Assembly: GCA_030528525.1 (NCBI GenBank)
Contig: JAUMYT010000001.1
Span: 1 to 64,000, forward strand
Direction of reading: 5' to 3'
Source: Pasteurellaceae bacterium
GTDB lineage: Bacteria > Pseudomonadota > Gammaproteobacteria > Enterobacterales > Pasteurellaceae
DNA length: 64,000 bases
Positions 48,887 to 57,830 of the stretch are shown piece after piece; positions within the stretch are counted from its first letter, which is position 1, and the number at the start of each line of letters is the position of its first letter. Position numbers and translations under genes: made by a program. Under the pieces are notes generated by a model. The model saw only the letters and a list, made by a program, of their open reading frames with translations, was not told the origin of the DNA and did not search any database.

Positions 48887-49678
48887 TTACCAACCTTTCA
48901 CCATTCCGCCGTTAAAGACTTGAGTGGCTTTGTTGAAGACTTCTTCGGTTTGGTAGGCTTTGACAAAATCTTTGACGATGTCTTTGTCTTGATTATCCAC
49001 ACGGGAAACGATTAAGTTCACATACGGCGACTCTTTACTTTCCACAAAAATGCCGTCTTTGGTTGGGCTTAAGCCTACTTGACCTGCGTAGGTGGTGTTG
49101 ATGATCGCAAAGGCTACATCATCAAGCGTACGTGGCAATAAAGCCGCATCCACTTCTTGAATATCCAAGTTTTTCGGATTTTCGACAATATCCACACGAG
49201 TAGCAAGCAAGTTGCTACTGTCTTTGAGTTTGATTAAGCCTTGTGCTTCCAATAAAATCAGCGAGCGGCCTAAGTTCGTTGGGTCGTTTGGCACGGCAAT
49301 TTTGTCGCCGTCTTGCAATTCAGACACGTTTTTGATTTTTTTCGAGTAAGCGGCAATTGGATAGACGAAAGTGTTGCCGACTGGCACGAGTTTGTAGCCT
49401 TTGTCGGCGATCTGTTTGTCTAAATACGGCTTGTGCTGGAACGCATTCACGTCTAAATCGCCTTTGTTTAACGCTTCGTTTGGTGTGGCGTAATCAGTGA
49501 AGGTTACCAGTTCAATCTCACGGTTATATTTTTCTTTAGCGATTTTAACTGCCACTTCCATCACTTCGTGTTCAGGGCCAGACATTACGCCGACTCGGAG
49601 CTTTTCCGTTTTCTCACCGCAAGCGGTTAATACAAGGCTTGAAATGGCAACAATGCCGAATAGTTTTTTAAAGTTCAT
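48887..49678 (-). CDS. MetQ-like substrate-binding lipoprotein, copy 1 (last)
   Basis: The protein is 263 aa. The lipobox VLTAC (Cys20) is followed by VGVMSGPEHEVMEVAVKIAKE, the NlpA/MetQ solute-binding start, and the C terminus MVKGW. NlpA-family proteins bind methionine (some other peptides or amino acids) for the MetNI ABC transporter. It is one of four tandem homologues downstream of metN-metI. Such an array is also known in Mannheimia haemolytica as the PlpA-PlpC surface lipoproteins. The four copies have clearly diverged. Confidence 0.88.
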   Translation of the reverse strand: MNFKKLFGIVAISSLVLTACGEKTEKLRVGVMSGPEHEVMEVAVKIAKEKYNREIELVTFTDYATPNEALNKGDLDVNAFQHKPYLDKQIADKGYKLVPVGNTFVYPIAAYSKKIKNVSELQDGDKIAVPNDPTNLGRSLILLEAQGLIKLKDSSNLLATRVDIVENPKNLDIQEVDAALLPRTLDDVAFAIINTTYAGQVGLSPTKDGIFVESKESPYVNLIVSRVDNQDKDIVKDFVKAYQTEEVFNKATQVFNGGMVKGW

Positions 49679-49704
49679 TTTGTTTGTCCTTTTTGAATAA
49701 AAAT

Positions 49705-49763
49705 GTAGAGGCGTATTGCATACGCCTTTGAGATAATTAGGGACGTATGCAATACGTCCCTAC
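49705..49763. repeat. REPIN-like pair between metQ copies 1 and 2
   Basis: GTAGAGGCGTATTGCATACG (49705-49724) and an inverted GGGACGTATGCAATACGTCC followed by CTAC (49740-49763). It carries the CGTATTGCATACG palindrome, the same family as the unit before ychF. Confidence 0.75.
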
Positions 49764-49772
49764 ATTTATTGG

Positions 49773-50564
49773 TTACCAACCTTTCACTACGCCACCTTGG
49801 AATAGTTTCAAGGCTTCTTGGTATACTTCTTCCGTTTGGTAGGATTTCACGAAGTCTAGCACCGCTGGGTTGTTTTCGTTACCTTGGCGAGTCACCACTA
49901 AATTGACATAAGGGGACTCTTTCGACTCAATGAACAACCCATCTTTTTCAGGGCTTAAACCAATTTGCCCTGCAAAAGTATTGTTGATGATTGCAAATTC
50001 CACATCGTCTAGCACACGGGTGAGTAATTCACCATCGACTTCACGAATCACTAAATTTTTTGGATTCTCTACAATATCAAGCTGCGTTGCAAGCAAATTT
50101 TTTGAATCTTTTAATTTAATCAGCCCTTGTTTTTCCAGTAATAACAATGAGCGACCTAAATTAGTCGGGTTATTTGGTACTGCCACGCTAGAACCCTCTT
50201 TGAGTTCATTAAGAGAGTTGATTTTTTTCGAATAGGCTGCAATCGGATAGACAAAAGTATTACCGACAATGGCTAATTTAAAGCCGTTATCTAGGGAATC
50301 TTTGTCTAAATAAGGTTTGTGCTGGAAGGCATTTGCATCAAGATCGCCTTTGTGTACGGCTTCATTAGGTGAACCGTAATCAGTAAAGGTAATCAGCTCA
50401 ACATCACGATTGTATTTTTCTTTCGCGATTTTCGCTGCCAGTTCAGCAATTTGATGTTCTGGACCAGACATTACCCCCACTTTGATTTTTTCATTTTTCT
50501 CGCCACAAGCGGTGAGAAAAAGGCTTGTAATGGTGGCTAAAGCGAGTAATTTTTTGAGTTTCAT
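49773..50564 (-). CDS. MetQ-like substrate-binding lipoprotein, copy 2
   Basis: The protein is 263 aa from the ATG at 50564 (MKLKKLLAL; AGGAG nine bases upstream). The lipobox FLTAC (Cys20) precedes KVGVMSGPEHQIAELAAKIA and the GVVKGW end. Its first 160 residues are most like copy 1. It lies between REP units on both sides. It is expected to be a lipoprotein receptor for the MetNI transporter or a surface-exposed paralogue, as plp genes of Mannheimia encode immunogenic lipoproteins. Confidence 0.88.
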   Translation of the reverse strand: MKLKKLLALATITSLFLTACGEKNEKIKVGVMSGPEHQIAELAAKIAKEKYNRDVELITFTDYGSPNEAVHKGDLDANAFQHKPYLDKDSLDNGFKLAIVGNTFVYPIAAYSKKINSLNELKEGSSVAVPNNPTNLGRSLLLLEKQGLIKLKDSKNLLATQLDIVENPKNLVIREVDGELLTRVLDDVEFAIINNTFAGQIGLSPEKDGLFIESKESPYVNLVVTRQGNENNPAVLDFVKSYQTEEVYQEALKLFQGGVVKGW

Positions 50565-50631
50565 TGTGTTTGCTCCTGTCATTCGGGGCTACATTGGCTC
50601 CCGATAATGGTAAATTTTTATTAGTCCTATT

Positions 50632-50659
50632 GTAGAAAGGACGTCAATCTGACGTCCTT
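50632..50659. repeat. REP unit between metQ copies 2 and 3
   Basis: GTAG then a palindrome AAAGGACGTCA / TGACGTCCTT at 50636-50659. It has the head and hairpin of the REP class but a different loop sequence (ATC). Confidence 0.65.
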
Positions 50660-50670
50660 CACATTTGGGA

Positions 50671-51483
50671 TTACCAGCCCTTCACCACACCGTTGTTAAA
50701 CAGTTTTAACGCTTCTTGGTACACTTCTTCGGTTTGGAAGGCTTTTAAGAAAGTTTGTAGGCGTGGGTCGTCTTTGTTGTCTTCACGGCTGACGACTAAG
50801 TTTACATACGGCGAATCTTTGGATTCCACGATCACGCCATCTTTTTCAGGGCTTAAGCCTGCTTGACCTGCGTAGGTGTTGTTGATAATCGAGAGATCCA
50901 CATCATCAAGGGAGCGAGTAAGCAAGGAGGTATCGATCTGCTTGATTTGGATATTTTTCGGGTTCTCGATGATGTCGTTTTCAGTTGCAAACAAGTTGGT
51001 TGGATCTTTGAGTTTGATCACGCCGTTCGCTTGTAATAACAACAAGGCACGACCTGTGTTGCTTGGGTTGTTTGGAATCGACACAATCGCCCCGTCTTTT
51101 AATTCATCTAAGGTTTTGATTTTCTTAGAATAACCTGCGATTGGCCAAATAAAGGTGTTGCCGATAATCGCCATTTTGTAGCCACGATCTTTGCTCTCTT
51201 GCTCTAAATATGGCACGGTTTGGAACGCATTGGCATCTAAATCTTTCGCGTGTAATGCCGCATTTGGCTGGGTGTATTCGGTGAATTGCACTAATTGCAC
51301 GTCTAAACCGTATTTTTCTTTGGCGATTTTAACTGCCACTTCGGTCATTTGGGCTTCAGGGCCTGTCATTACACCTAATTTAAGCGGTTGCAGTGGTGCA
51401 GCTTCTGCTTTCTTTTCTTCTTTACAGCCAGTTAAAACAAGGGCAGAAACTGCCACTAATCCGAGTAGTTTTTTTAAGTTCAT
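50671..51483 (-). CDS. MetQ-like substrate-binding lipoprotein, copy 3
   Basis: The protein is 270 aa. The lipobox VLTGC (Cys20) is followed by a KEEKKAEAAPLQPL spacer of about 12 extra residues, then LGVMTGPEAQMTEVAVKIAK. It ends GVVKGW. The spacer makes it the most distinct of the lipidated copies. The position between REP elements on both sides is the same as its neighbours. It is a NlpA-family binding protein, ligand unknown (methionine in well-studied relatives). Confidence 0.88.
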   Translation of the reverse strand: MNLKKLLGLVAVSALVLTGCKEEKKAEAAPLQPLKLGVMTGPEAQMTEVAVKIAKEKYGLDVQLVQFTEYTQPNAALHAKDLDANAFQTVPYLEQESKDRGYKMAIIGNTFIWPIAGYSKKIKTLDELKDGAIVSIPNNPSNTGRALLLLQANGVIKLKDPTNLFATENDIIENPKNIQIKQIDTSLLTRSLDDVDLSIINNTYAGQAGLSPEKDGVIVESKDSPYVNLVVSREDNKDDPRLQTFLKAFQTEEVYQEALKLFNNGVVKGW

Positions 51484-51515
51484 TTTGGTTTCCTTTTTAT
51501 TTATAAATAAAAAAT

Positions 51516-51587
51516 GTAGGGGAGAATCGATGTGTTCTCCCGTTTGTAAACGCAGAGATTAGGGCGGACACATAGGTCCGCCCCTAC
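51516..51587. repeat. REPIN-like pair between metQ copies 3 and 4
   Basis: GTAGGGGAGAATCGATGTG (51516-51534) and the inverted GGGCGGACACATAGGTCCGC followed by CCCTAC (51562-51587). The second half is identical to that of the purM-purN pair. Confidence 0.75.
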
Positions 51588-51602
51588 GATAATTAAATAC
51601 GA

Positions 51603-52394
51603 TTACCAACCCTTCACCACACCATCTTTAAAGTGTTTTTGAGCTTCTTGGAACACTTCTTCGGTTTGGTAAGATTTCACAAAGTTTTGTACCGCTGCAC
51701 TGCCTTTGTTGTTGGTGCGAGCCACGATGATGTTCACATACGGCGACTCTTTGCTTTCAACGAATACGCCGTGGTCGGTGGTGTTTAAGCCTACTTGACC
51801 TGCGTAAGTATTGTTTACCACCGCTAAATCCACATCATCTAACGCTTTTGCTGCTACTGATGTATCCACTTCTTGAATTTTCAAGTTTTTCGGATTTTCC
51901 ACGATGTCTAATGAGGTTGAGAACAAATTGGTATTGTCTTTTAATTTCAGCAAACCTTGTTTCTCAAGCAAAATTAACGCACGGGCTAAGTTACTTGGGT
52001 CGTTTGGTACTGCCACGACTGCACCGTCTTTTAACTCATTGAGTGATTTAATTTTTTTCGAGTAACCCGCTAATGGATAAACGAAAGTGTTGCCGACAAT
52101 CACTAAGTTATCTAATTTTTTAGACGAGCTATCTTTATCTAAATATGGCTTGTGTTGGAAGGCATTGGCATCTAAATCGCCTTTGCTGGTTGCCGTGTTT
52201 GGCAATGCATAGTCGTTGAATAACACAAATTCCACGTCTAAATCGTATTTTTCTTTGGCGATTTTTGCTGCCACTTCTGCCACGACGTGTTCAGGGCCTG
52301 ACATCACGCCCACTTTGATTTTGTCTGCGGCAAAGGCTGTCGAACTTAAGGCTAAGGCAGACACTAACGCCGTTTTTAAAAATTTGTTTAACAT
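51603..52394 (-). CDS. metQ: MetQ-like binding protein, copy 4, no lipobox
   Basis: The protein is 263 aa and closest to metI. The signal peptide ends ALSSTAFAADKI with no cysteine, so it is cleaved by signal peptidase I and stays soluble in the periplasm, unlike the other three copies. The mature domain has VGVMSGPEHVVAEVAAKIAK and ends GVVKGW. Being next to metI-metN, it is the likely cognate receptor. A repeat copy separates it from metI. Confidence 0.88.
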   Translation of the reverse strand: MLNKFLKTALVSALALSSTAFAADKIKVGVMSGPEHVVAEVAAKIAKEKYDLDVEFVLFNDYALPNTATSKGDLDANAFQHKPYLDKDSSSKKLDNLVIVGNTFVYPLAGYSKKIKSLNELKDGAVVAVPNDPSNLARALILLEKQGLLKLKDNTNLFSTSLDIVENPKNLKIQEVDTSVAAKALDDVDLAVVNNTYAGQVGLNTTDHGVFVESKESPYVNIIVARTNNKGSAAVQNFVKSYQTEEVFQEAQKHFKDGVVKGW

Positions 52395-52436
52395 AGGAAA
52401 CTCCTGTTGATGTTGTATTGATTTATAGAAATTGCA

Positions 52437-52471
52437 TTTTGCAGAATGTGGGGGAAATCCACCCCCTTGTA
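52437..52471 (-). repeat. Uptake-signal-like repeat, copy 19
   Basis: TTTTGCAGAATGTGGGG, then GAAATCCACCCCCTTGTA. The core is ACAAGGGGG on the minus strand. It lies between metI and metQ copy 4 in the operon. Confidence 0.72.
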
Positions 52472-53149
52472 TTAACGATGATCGTATTTTTTCGCCAAAG
52501 TATCGCCAATTTTTTGGCTAATCATCACGATGGCAACGATGATAATGGTGGCGATCCACTTCACATAAACCATATTACGGTGTTCGCCGTAGCTAATCGC
52601 CAAGTTACCCAAGCCGCCGCCGCCGACAGCTCCTGCCATTGCCGAGTAGCCAATCAATGCTACTAAGGTGAGCGTAATGCCGTTGATTAAAATCGGTAGC
52701 GATTCAGGCAGATAGAATTTGGTCACCACTTGCCAGTTAGTTGCCCCCATTGATTTTGCAGCTTCGGTCAAACCGCTTGGAATTTCAAGCAAGGCATTGG
52801 ACGTTAAACGGGCAAAAAATGGAATCGCAGAGACACTCAATGGCACGATAGCCGCAGTTGTACCTAAGGTTGTACCGACAATTAAACGGGTAAACGGTAA
52901 TAACACCACAAGTAAAATAATAAATGGCACAGAACGCCCGATATTGATGATCACATCAAGTACTTGGTGCAACCCTTTGTGCTCCAAAATTTCGCCTTTG
53001 CCCGTTAAAAACGCCACAAAACCAATAGGCAAACCGACTACAACCGCCATTAAAGTTGCCACAAAGCCCATATAGAGTGTTTCAAGGGTGGATTGTGCCA
53101 CCAATTCCCACATTTTTGGGGTCAGTTCATTTAAAAAATCAGCCCACAT
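52472..53149 (-). CDS. metI: Methionine ABC transporter permease MetI
   Basis: The protein is 225 aa from the ATG at 53149 ([19 protein letters not shown]); an ATG eight codons earlier (53173) is also open with a weak GGA upstream. Five predicted membrane helices with the ABC permease EAA loop ([15 protein letters not shown], then KFYLPESLP). It forms a homodimeric channel with MetN. It overlaps the metN stop by 11 bases. Confidence 0.93.
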   Translation of the reverse strand: MWADFLNELTPKMWELVAQSTLETLYMGFVATLMAVVVGLPIGFVAFLTGKGEILEHKGLHQVLDVIINIGRSVPFIILLVVLLPFTRLIVGTTLGTTAAIVPLSVSAIPFFARLTSNALLEIPSGLTEAAKSMGATNWQVVTKFYLPESLPILINGITLTLVALIGYSAMAGAVGGGGLGNLAISYGEHRNMVYVKWIATIIIVAIVMISQKIGDTLAKKYDHR

Positions 53150-54173
53150 AACCCAGCACCTCGACTTTGACATTATTATCCATTAAATAGAATTTCGCTT
53201 CGTTGATGGCATCCGCATTGCCTTCCACTTCGGCAATCACAAAGCCAAATTTCACCCCACCTGCGTAGTCAATTTGCGACATCAAAATACTGAAATCAAT
53301 GCCGAATTTTTTCGCCGCAAAGGAGAGCAACGGAGCATCAACGGAACGCCCAGTAAATTCAAATTTGATAATTGGCGGGCTGTTTTCCGTTGGTGTTGCC
53401 AATAAATTACTGCTGTATTCAGGTGGTAATTCATAGTGGAAGGTCGATTGAATAAAACGTTGAGCCAATTCGGTTTTTGGATTGGAGAAAATTTCGCTCA
53501 CCGATCCTGTTTCAACTAAACGCCCTTTATCGATCACCGCCACCCGATCACAAATGCGTTTAACCACGTCCATTTCGTGGGTGATCAATAAGATGGTCAA
53601 ACCTAAACGTTGGTTGATCTGTTTGAGTAATTGCAAGATCGACTGCGTGGTTGCCGGATCTAACGCACTAGTGGCTTCATCACACAGTAAAACGTGGGGA
53701 TCGCTTGCCAACGCACGAGCAATCGCCACACGCTGTTTTTGCCCGCCCGATAAATTACTTGGGTAAACATTGCGTTTGTCCGCCAAACCGACCAATTCTA
53801 ATAACTCGCTGACTTTTTTCTCGATTTGGGCTTTTGGCGTATGGCTTAATTCTAACGGCAACGCCACATTGTCAAACACGGTACGAGATGAAAGCAAATT
53901 GAAGTGCTGGAAAATCATCGCAATGTTACGGCGAGCCAAATTCAGCTCTTTTTCCGACATTGCGGTGAGATCTTTGCCATCGACAATCACTTGCCCTGCG
54001 GTTGGGCGTTCTAATAAATTTACGCAACGAATCAACGTACTTTTGCCCGCCCCAGACGAGCCAATTACGCCATAAATCGTGCCTTTCGGCACGTCAAGAT
54101 CGACATTATCCAGAGCGGTAATCGTCTGCCCCTTCACATCGAATTGCTTGCTGATTTGTTTCAGCTTAATCAT
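53139..54173 (-). CDS. metN: Methionine ABC transporter ATPase MetN
   Basis: The protein is 344 aa: Walker [14 protein letters not shown], signature [15 protein letters not shown], Walker [14 protein letters not shown]-loop ITHEMD. The C-terminal ~90 residues form the NIL/C2 regulatory domain ([20 protein letters not shown]), where methionine binding blocks transport in E. coli. It is first gene of metN-metI-metQ(x4). MetJ boxes lie 42-57 bases upstream of its start. Confidence 0.96.
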   Translation of the reverse strand: MIKLKQISKQFDVKGQTITALDNVDLDVPKGTIYGVIGSSGAGKSTLIRCVNLLERPTAGQVIVDGKDLTAMSEKELNLARRNIAMIFQHFNLLSSRTVFDNVALPLELSHTPKAQIEKKVSELLELVGLADKRNVYPSNLSGGQKQRVAIARALASDPHVLLCDEATSALDPATTQSILQLLKQINQRLGLTILLITHEMDVVKRICDRVAVIDKGRLVETGSVSEIFSNPKTELAQRFIQSTFHYELPPEYSSNLLATPTENSPPIIKFEFTGRSVDAPLLSFAAKKFGIDFSILMSQIDYAGGVKFGFVIAEVEGNADAINEAKFYLMDNNVKVEVLGYVG

Positions 54174-54214
54174 AAATTTTGTCCAAATAAATCAAAAAAT
54201 AATTGCGGTATTTT

Positions 54215-54230
54215 AGACGTCTAGATTGCT
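54215..54230. promoter_or_regulatory. MetJ operator of the metNIQ operon
   Basis: Two adjacent 8-bp met boxes: AGACGTCT (perfect) and AGATTGCT (5 of 8). They lie 42-57 bases upstream of the metN start. MetJ with S-adenosylmethionine would repress here. No other met gene is in the window. Confidence 0.78.
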
Positions 54231-54288
54231 ATGTCAATCAGCTAATCACAATTTTTTATGCAAAAAAGTTATATTATGGTTATTTTGA

Positions 54289-55650
54289 TTATTTAGCTAA
54301 TCCTATTCGTTCAAAGTAACTCTGCGTTTCTGCAATCACAATATGGCGAAGGCTGATCAACGCAATCAAATTCGGGAATGCCATCAAGCCATTCACAATA
54401 TCGGCAATCGTCCAAATGGTGTTCAAGGTTAAAAATGGGGCGATAGCAATCAAGGCGATAAATGCCGTGCGGTAAACTTTGATCCCTTTGGTGTTGCCGC
54501 CAGTGAGATAGACGAAGCAACGCTCGCCGTAGTAGCACCAGCCCAAAATGGTGGTAAAGGCAAAGAAAATCAGCCCAATGGTAACGATAATGGCACCGAT
54601 GTCGCTTGCCAACCCTTGTGAAAATGCCAAGTTCGTCAAGGCGGCACCTTGTGCCGAGCCTTGCCAGGTGCCTGTTAGCACAATCACGAGTCCTGTCATT
54701 GTGCAGACGATAATGGTGTCTAAAAAGGTGCCTGTCATTGAAATCAAGCCTTGTCGCACTGGCTCTTTGGTTTGAGCCGCCGCCGCCGCAATCGGGGCAG
54801 AACCTAGCCCTGATTCGTTTGAGAAAATGCCACGGGCCACGCCCGACTGAATGGCTTGCATTACGGTAAAGCCGAATACGCCACCAATTGCAGCTTGTGG
54901 GTTAAAAGCAGAATGTACAATAAAGCCCAAGGTTTCGGGCAATTTCTCGGCATTTAACGCCAAGATCAAGATAGATGCCGACACATAAGCCACCGCCATA
55001 AAAGGCACAATCACGCTGGCGATTTTGGCAATGCGTTTTACGCCACCTAAAATAATCGCCGCCACAGCAAGGGTAAGAACGGTTGCTGTTGCGTTGATCG
55101 GCAGATCAAAGGTGTCGTGTAATGCCGTTGTAATGCCATTGACTTGCGGAAAGGTGCCGATCCCAAACAGGGCGACCATCACACCAAATAGGGCGAACAG
55201 TTTCGCCAGCCATTTCCATTTTTCGCCCATTCCTCGTTCAATGTAATACATTGGGCCGCCTGCGATAAAGCCGTCTTTGTCGGTGGTGCGGAATTTTACC
55301 GCCAGCAGGCATTCGGCATATTTGGTCGCCATACCGAACAGGGCTATCAGCCACATCCAAAATAATGCCCCTGGGCCGCCTGCTTGAATGGCAGTCGCCA
55401 CGCCAACGATATTGCCCGTACCAATCGTCGCCGCTAAGGCTGTGGCAAGGGCGGCGAAGGCGGAAATATCGCCTTGTGGGTGTTTGCCTTTTTCAGGTTT
55501 GAAAAGATAGACAAAGGCTTTCGGCAAGTTGAAAAGCTGAATCAGTTTGAGTTTGAAGGTAAAGTAAATGCCCACGCCTGAAATTAAAATCAACAGTGGC
55601 GGGCCCCAAATAATGTTGTTGAGTTGGTTTAGAAAAGTGTCGATTGACAT
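54289..55650 (-). CDS. Sodium:alanine/glycine symporter (AGCS family)
   Basis: The protein is 453 aa with about ten membrane helices. AGCS signatures are present: ALAATIGTGNIVGVATAIQAGGPGALFWMW, GGPMYYIERGMG and GIFSNESGLGSAPIAAAAAQT. It imports alanine or glycine with Na+. It is preceded by a tandem glycine riboswitch, so glycine is a probable substrate. GAGGAA lies before the ATG. The leader holds a repeat copy and a terminator-like hairpin between aptamers and start codon. Confidence 0.92.
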   Translation of the reverse strand: MSIDTFLNQLNNIIWGPPLLILISGVGIYFTFKLKLIQLFNLPKAFVYLFKPEKGKHPQGDISAFAALATALAATIGTGNIVGVATAIQAGGPGALFWMWLIALFGMATKYAECLLAVKFRTTDKDGFIAGGPMYYIERGMGEKWKWLAKLFALFGVMVALFGIGTFPQVNGITTALHDTFDLPINATATVLTLAVAAIILGGVKRIAKIASVIVPFMAVAYVSASILILALNAEKLPETLGFIVHSAFNPQAAIGGVFGFTVMQAIQSGVARGIFSNESGLGSAPIAAAAAQTKEPVRQGLISMTGTFLDTIIVCTMTGLVIVLTGTWQGSAQGAALTNLAFSQGLASDIGAIIVTIGLIFFAFTTILGWCYYGERCFVYLTGGNTKGIKVYRTAFIALIAIAPFLTLNTIWTIADIVNGLMAFPNLIALISLRHIVIAETQSYFERIGLAK

Positions 55651-55664
55651 TGAATGTTCCTCGT

Positions 55665-55694
55665 AAAAAATGCCTTACAAGGAAAGAAAAGGCA
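55665..55694 (-). terminator. Terminator-like hairpin in the riboswitch leader
   Basis: On the minus strand the stem TGCCTT / AAGGCA with a 12-base loop runs into TTTTTT, 15 bases before the ATG. It is probably part of the expression platform that glycine binding controls. Confidence 0.5.
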
Positions 55695-55711
55695 AGCGAT
55701 GCAATAGGGCA

Positions 55712-55746
55712 TTTTGCAGATTTTAGGCAAAATCTACCCCCTTGCA
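55712..55746 (-). repeat. Uptake-signal-like repeat, copy 20 (in riboswitch leader)
   Basis: TTTTGCAGATTTTAGGC, then AAAATCTACCCCCTTGCA. The core is GCAAGGGGG. It has its own AGATTTT/AAAATCT inverted repeat. It lies between the second aptamer and the hairpin at 55665-55694. Confidence 0.75.
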
Positions 55747-55751
55747 TTGAC

Positions 55752-55935
55752 TTTTCTCCCCTGTCCTTTTGCCTGAGCGTTTCACGTTTCACTGATGTGA
55801 GTCGCTTTCGCCTTCGGCGGTCAATACTCATTGTTGAGCTTGACTCTCTCCAAGGGTTCGTCCAATAGCTGTCCTCGCTGTCGCACCTGAAAGAGTTTAC
55901 CTCGTCGGTGTGGGGTGCTCCCCACTCTCCAGCTA
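55752..55935 (-). ncRNA. Tandem glycine riboswitch
   Basis: On the minus strand two aptamers follow each other. The first has GGAGAGTGGGG, then ACCGACGAGGTAAACTCTTTCAGGTGCGACAGCGAGGACAG in its body (55872-55912 region). The second starts TTGGAGAGAGTC, then GACCGCCGAAGGCGAAAG and CTCAGGCAAAAGGACAGGGG. These are the conserved cores of glycine aptamers, joined by a short linker. It lies about 100 bases before a Na+/alanine-glycine symporter, a known setting in Haemophilus. Any protein frame over it is a shadow. Confidence 0.92.
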
Positions 55936-56120
55936 TCTTCATCCGAACATTTATTTTATGTTTTAAAATAAATTAAAACGGGCGAATTTTAGCAATTATT
56001 TGTGGCTCGTCAATGGTTTCAGTGCGAAAAAACGTGCGTCTTTTTCGCCGTTTTTTTGGCAGAGAAAGCAAAAAAGTGGTAGGATAAGCCATTTTGATTT
56101 CTTTAATCTCAGCATCATTA

Positions 56121-57047
56121 ATGAAAGACATTTTGCGTATTGCCACTCGTCAAAGCCCACTTGCCTTATGGCAAGCCAATTTTGTGAAAGCGGAATTGGA
56201 GCAGCGTTTTCCGAATTTAACCGTTGAATTGGTCACGATGGTGACGAAAGGCGACATTATTTTAGACACACCTTTGGCGAAAATTGGCGGAAAAGGCTTG
56301 TTTGTCAAAGAGTTAGAGTTGGCGTTGTTAGAAAATCGAGCCGATATTGCGGTGCATTCAATGAAAGATGTGCCGATGCAATTTCCAGAAGGGTTAGGGC
56401 TTGCCACTATTTGTGAGCGAGAAGATCCGCGTGATGCTTTTGTGTCGAATCGTTATGCGAATTTAGATGAATTGCCTGAAGGGGCGGTGGTTGGCACATC
56501 GAGTTTACGTCGCCAATGCCAGCTAATGGCGAAATATCCGCATTTACAGGTCAAATCGTTGCGTGGCAACGTGGGAACGCGTTTAAGCAAGCTCGATAAT
56601 GGCGAATACGATGCGATTATTTTAGCTTCGGCAGGTTTGATTCGCTTAGGTATGCCAGAGCGGATCCGCAGTTTTATTAGCATCGAGCAATCATTGCCTG
56701 CCGCAGGACAAGGGGCAGTCGGGATTGAAACTCGCCTTGATGATGAGCGTGTACTGAACTATGTGACGAGCCTCAATCATCAGCCAACGGCTTATTGTGT
56801 GTTGGCAGAACGTGCAATGAATGCTCGTTTGCAAGGCGGTTGCCAAGTGCCAATAGGGGGATTTGCCGAATTAAATGGCGATCACATTCATTTACGAGCC
56901 TTGGTGGGAGCATTGGATGGCTCACAGATTATTCGGGCGGAAGGCTCTGCTAAAGTTGAAAATGCCGAACAGCTAGGTGTACAGATTGCCGAGCAACTGC
57001 TTAGTCAAGGTGCGGATAAAATCCTACAACAAATTTATCAAGATTAA
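56121..57047 (+). CDS. hemC: Porphobilinogen deaminase HemC
   Basis: The protein is 308 aa from the ATG at 56121 ([19 protein letters not shown]). It has [13 protein letters not shown] with substrate-binding arginines and the cofactor-attachment loop [11 protein letters not shown] with the dipyrromethane Cys. It polymerises four porphobilinogens to hydroxymethylbilane. It starts a hemC-hemD-hemX-hemY operon and hemD follows after three bases. Confidence 0.96.
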   Translation: MKDILRIATRQSPLALWQANFVKAELEQRFPNLTVELVTMVTKGDIILDTPLAKIGGKGLFVKELELALLENRADIAVHSMKDVPMQFPEGLGLATICEREDPRDAFVSNRYANLDELPEGAVVGTSSLRRQCQLMAKYPHLQVKSLRGNVGTRLSKLDNGEYDAIILASAGLIRLGMPERIRSFISIEQSLPAAGQGAVGIETRLDDERVLNYVTSLNHQPTAYCVLAERAMNARLQGGCQVPIGGFAELNGDHIHLRALVGALDGSQIIRAEGSAKVENAEQLGVQIAEQLLSQGADKILQQIYQD

Positions 57048-57050
57048 CCA

Positions 57051-57809
57051 ATGAATGTGCTGATTACTCGCCCTGATGAACGGGGGCAACAACTGTTAGA
57101 ACTGTTGGCAGAAAACCACATTTTTGCTATGCACCAGCCGTTGTTTCGGTTTGAAGCAGGGCGAGAGTTGCCTTTGTTGCCCTCTACGTTGTCAGGCTTG
57201 AAATCGGGCGATTATGTTTTTGCGGTCTCCAAAAATGCGGTGGATTTTGCGGATCAAACCTTGAAAGAAACGGGGTTTTCGTGGCGAAGTGATCTGCATT
57301 ATGTGGCGGTTGGGCAACGTTCTGCTTGTTATTTTGCCAGCCAAATTGAGCAAGCGGTGCGTTATCCCTTACAGGCAGAAACTAGCGAAGGACTACTTGC
57401 CTTGCCTGAAATGCAACAAATGGCAGGCAAAAATGTGCTGATTTTGCGTGCGGAATCTGGGCGAGGCTTGTTTGCGGAGCAGATGACTGCTCGTGGAGCA
57501 AAGGTCACTGTGTTGGAGTGCTATCAGCGAGTGCCGTTGAGTGATAATATCAGCGAAAAAATTAGCTTAGCAAAGCGAGCTGGGATTGATACAATCGTCC
57601 TGACGAGCAGTGAAATGCTCAGTTTATTGTTACAGAATACATTTGAAAATGAACAGGCTTGGTTATTCAGTTGTCGATTGGTGGTGGTGAGCCCACGCAT
57701 TGCTCAAGAAGCCCAACGATTGGGCTGGGCAGCGGATAAGATCGCCATTTCCGCAAAAGCCGATAACCAAACATTGTTACAAACCTTATTAAAACATCAA
57801 AAATCTTAA
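57051..57809 (+). CDS. hemD: Uroporphyrinogen-III synthase HemD
   Basis: The protein is 252 aa, typical of this low-identity family. It starts NVLITRPDERGQQLLELL and has ESGRGLFAEQMTARGAKV and DTIVLTSSEMLSLL, the usual anchor segments of the two Rossmann-like lobes. It closes hydroxymethylbilane into uroporphyrinogen III with inversion of ring D. The assignment is helped by its position directly after hemC and before hemX. Confidence 0.93.
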   Translation: MNVLITRPDERGQQLLELLAENHIFAMHQPLFRFEAGRELPLLPSTLSGLKSGDYVFAVSKNAVDFADQTLKETGFSWRSDLHYVAVGQRSACYFASQIEQAVRYPLQAETSEGLLALPEMQQMAGKNVLILRAESGRGLFAEQMTARGAKVTVLECYQRVPLSDNISEKISLAKRAGIDTIVLTSSEMLSLLLQNTFENEQAWLFSCRLVVVSPRIAQEAQRLGWAADKIAISAKADNQTLLQTLLKHQKS

Positions 57810-57830
57810 CTTACAGAGAAGGTAGAAGTT

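Noticed and set aside
55493..55942. 149-aa minus-strand reading frame over the riboswitch and symporter start
   Set aside because: It covers the glycine aptamers and runs into the symporter gene in another frame. The sequence is explained by RNA structure.
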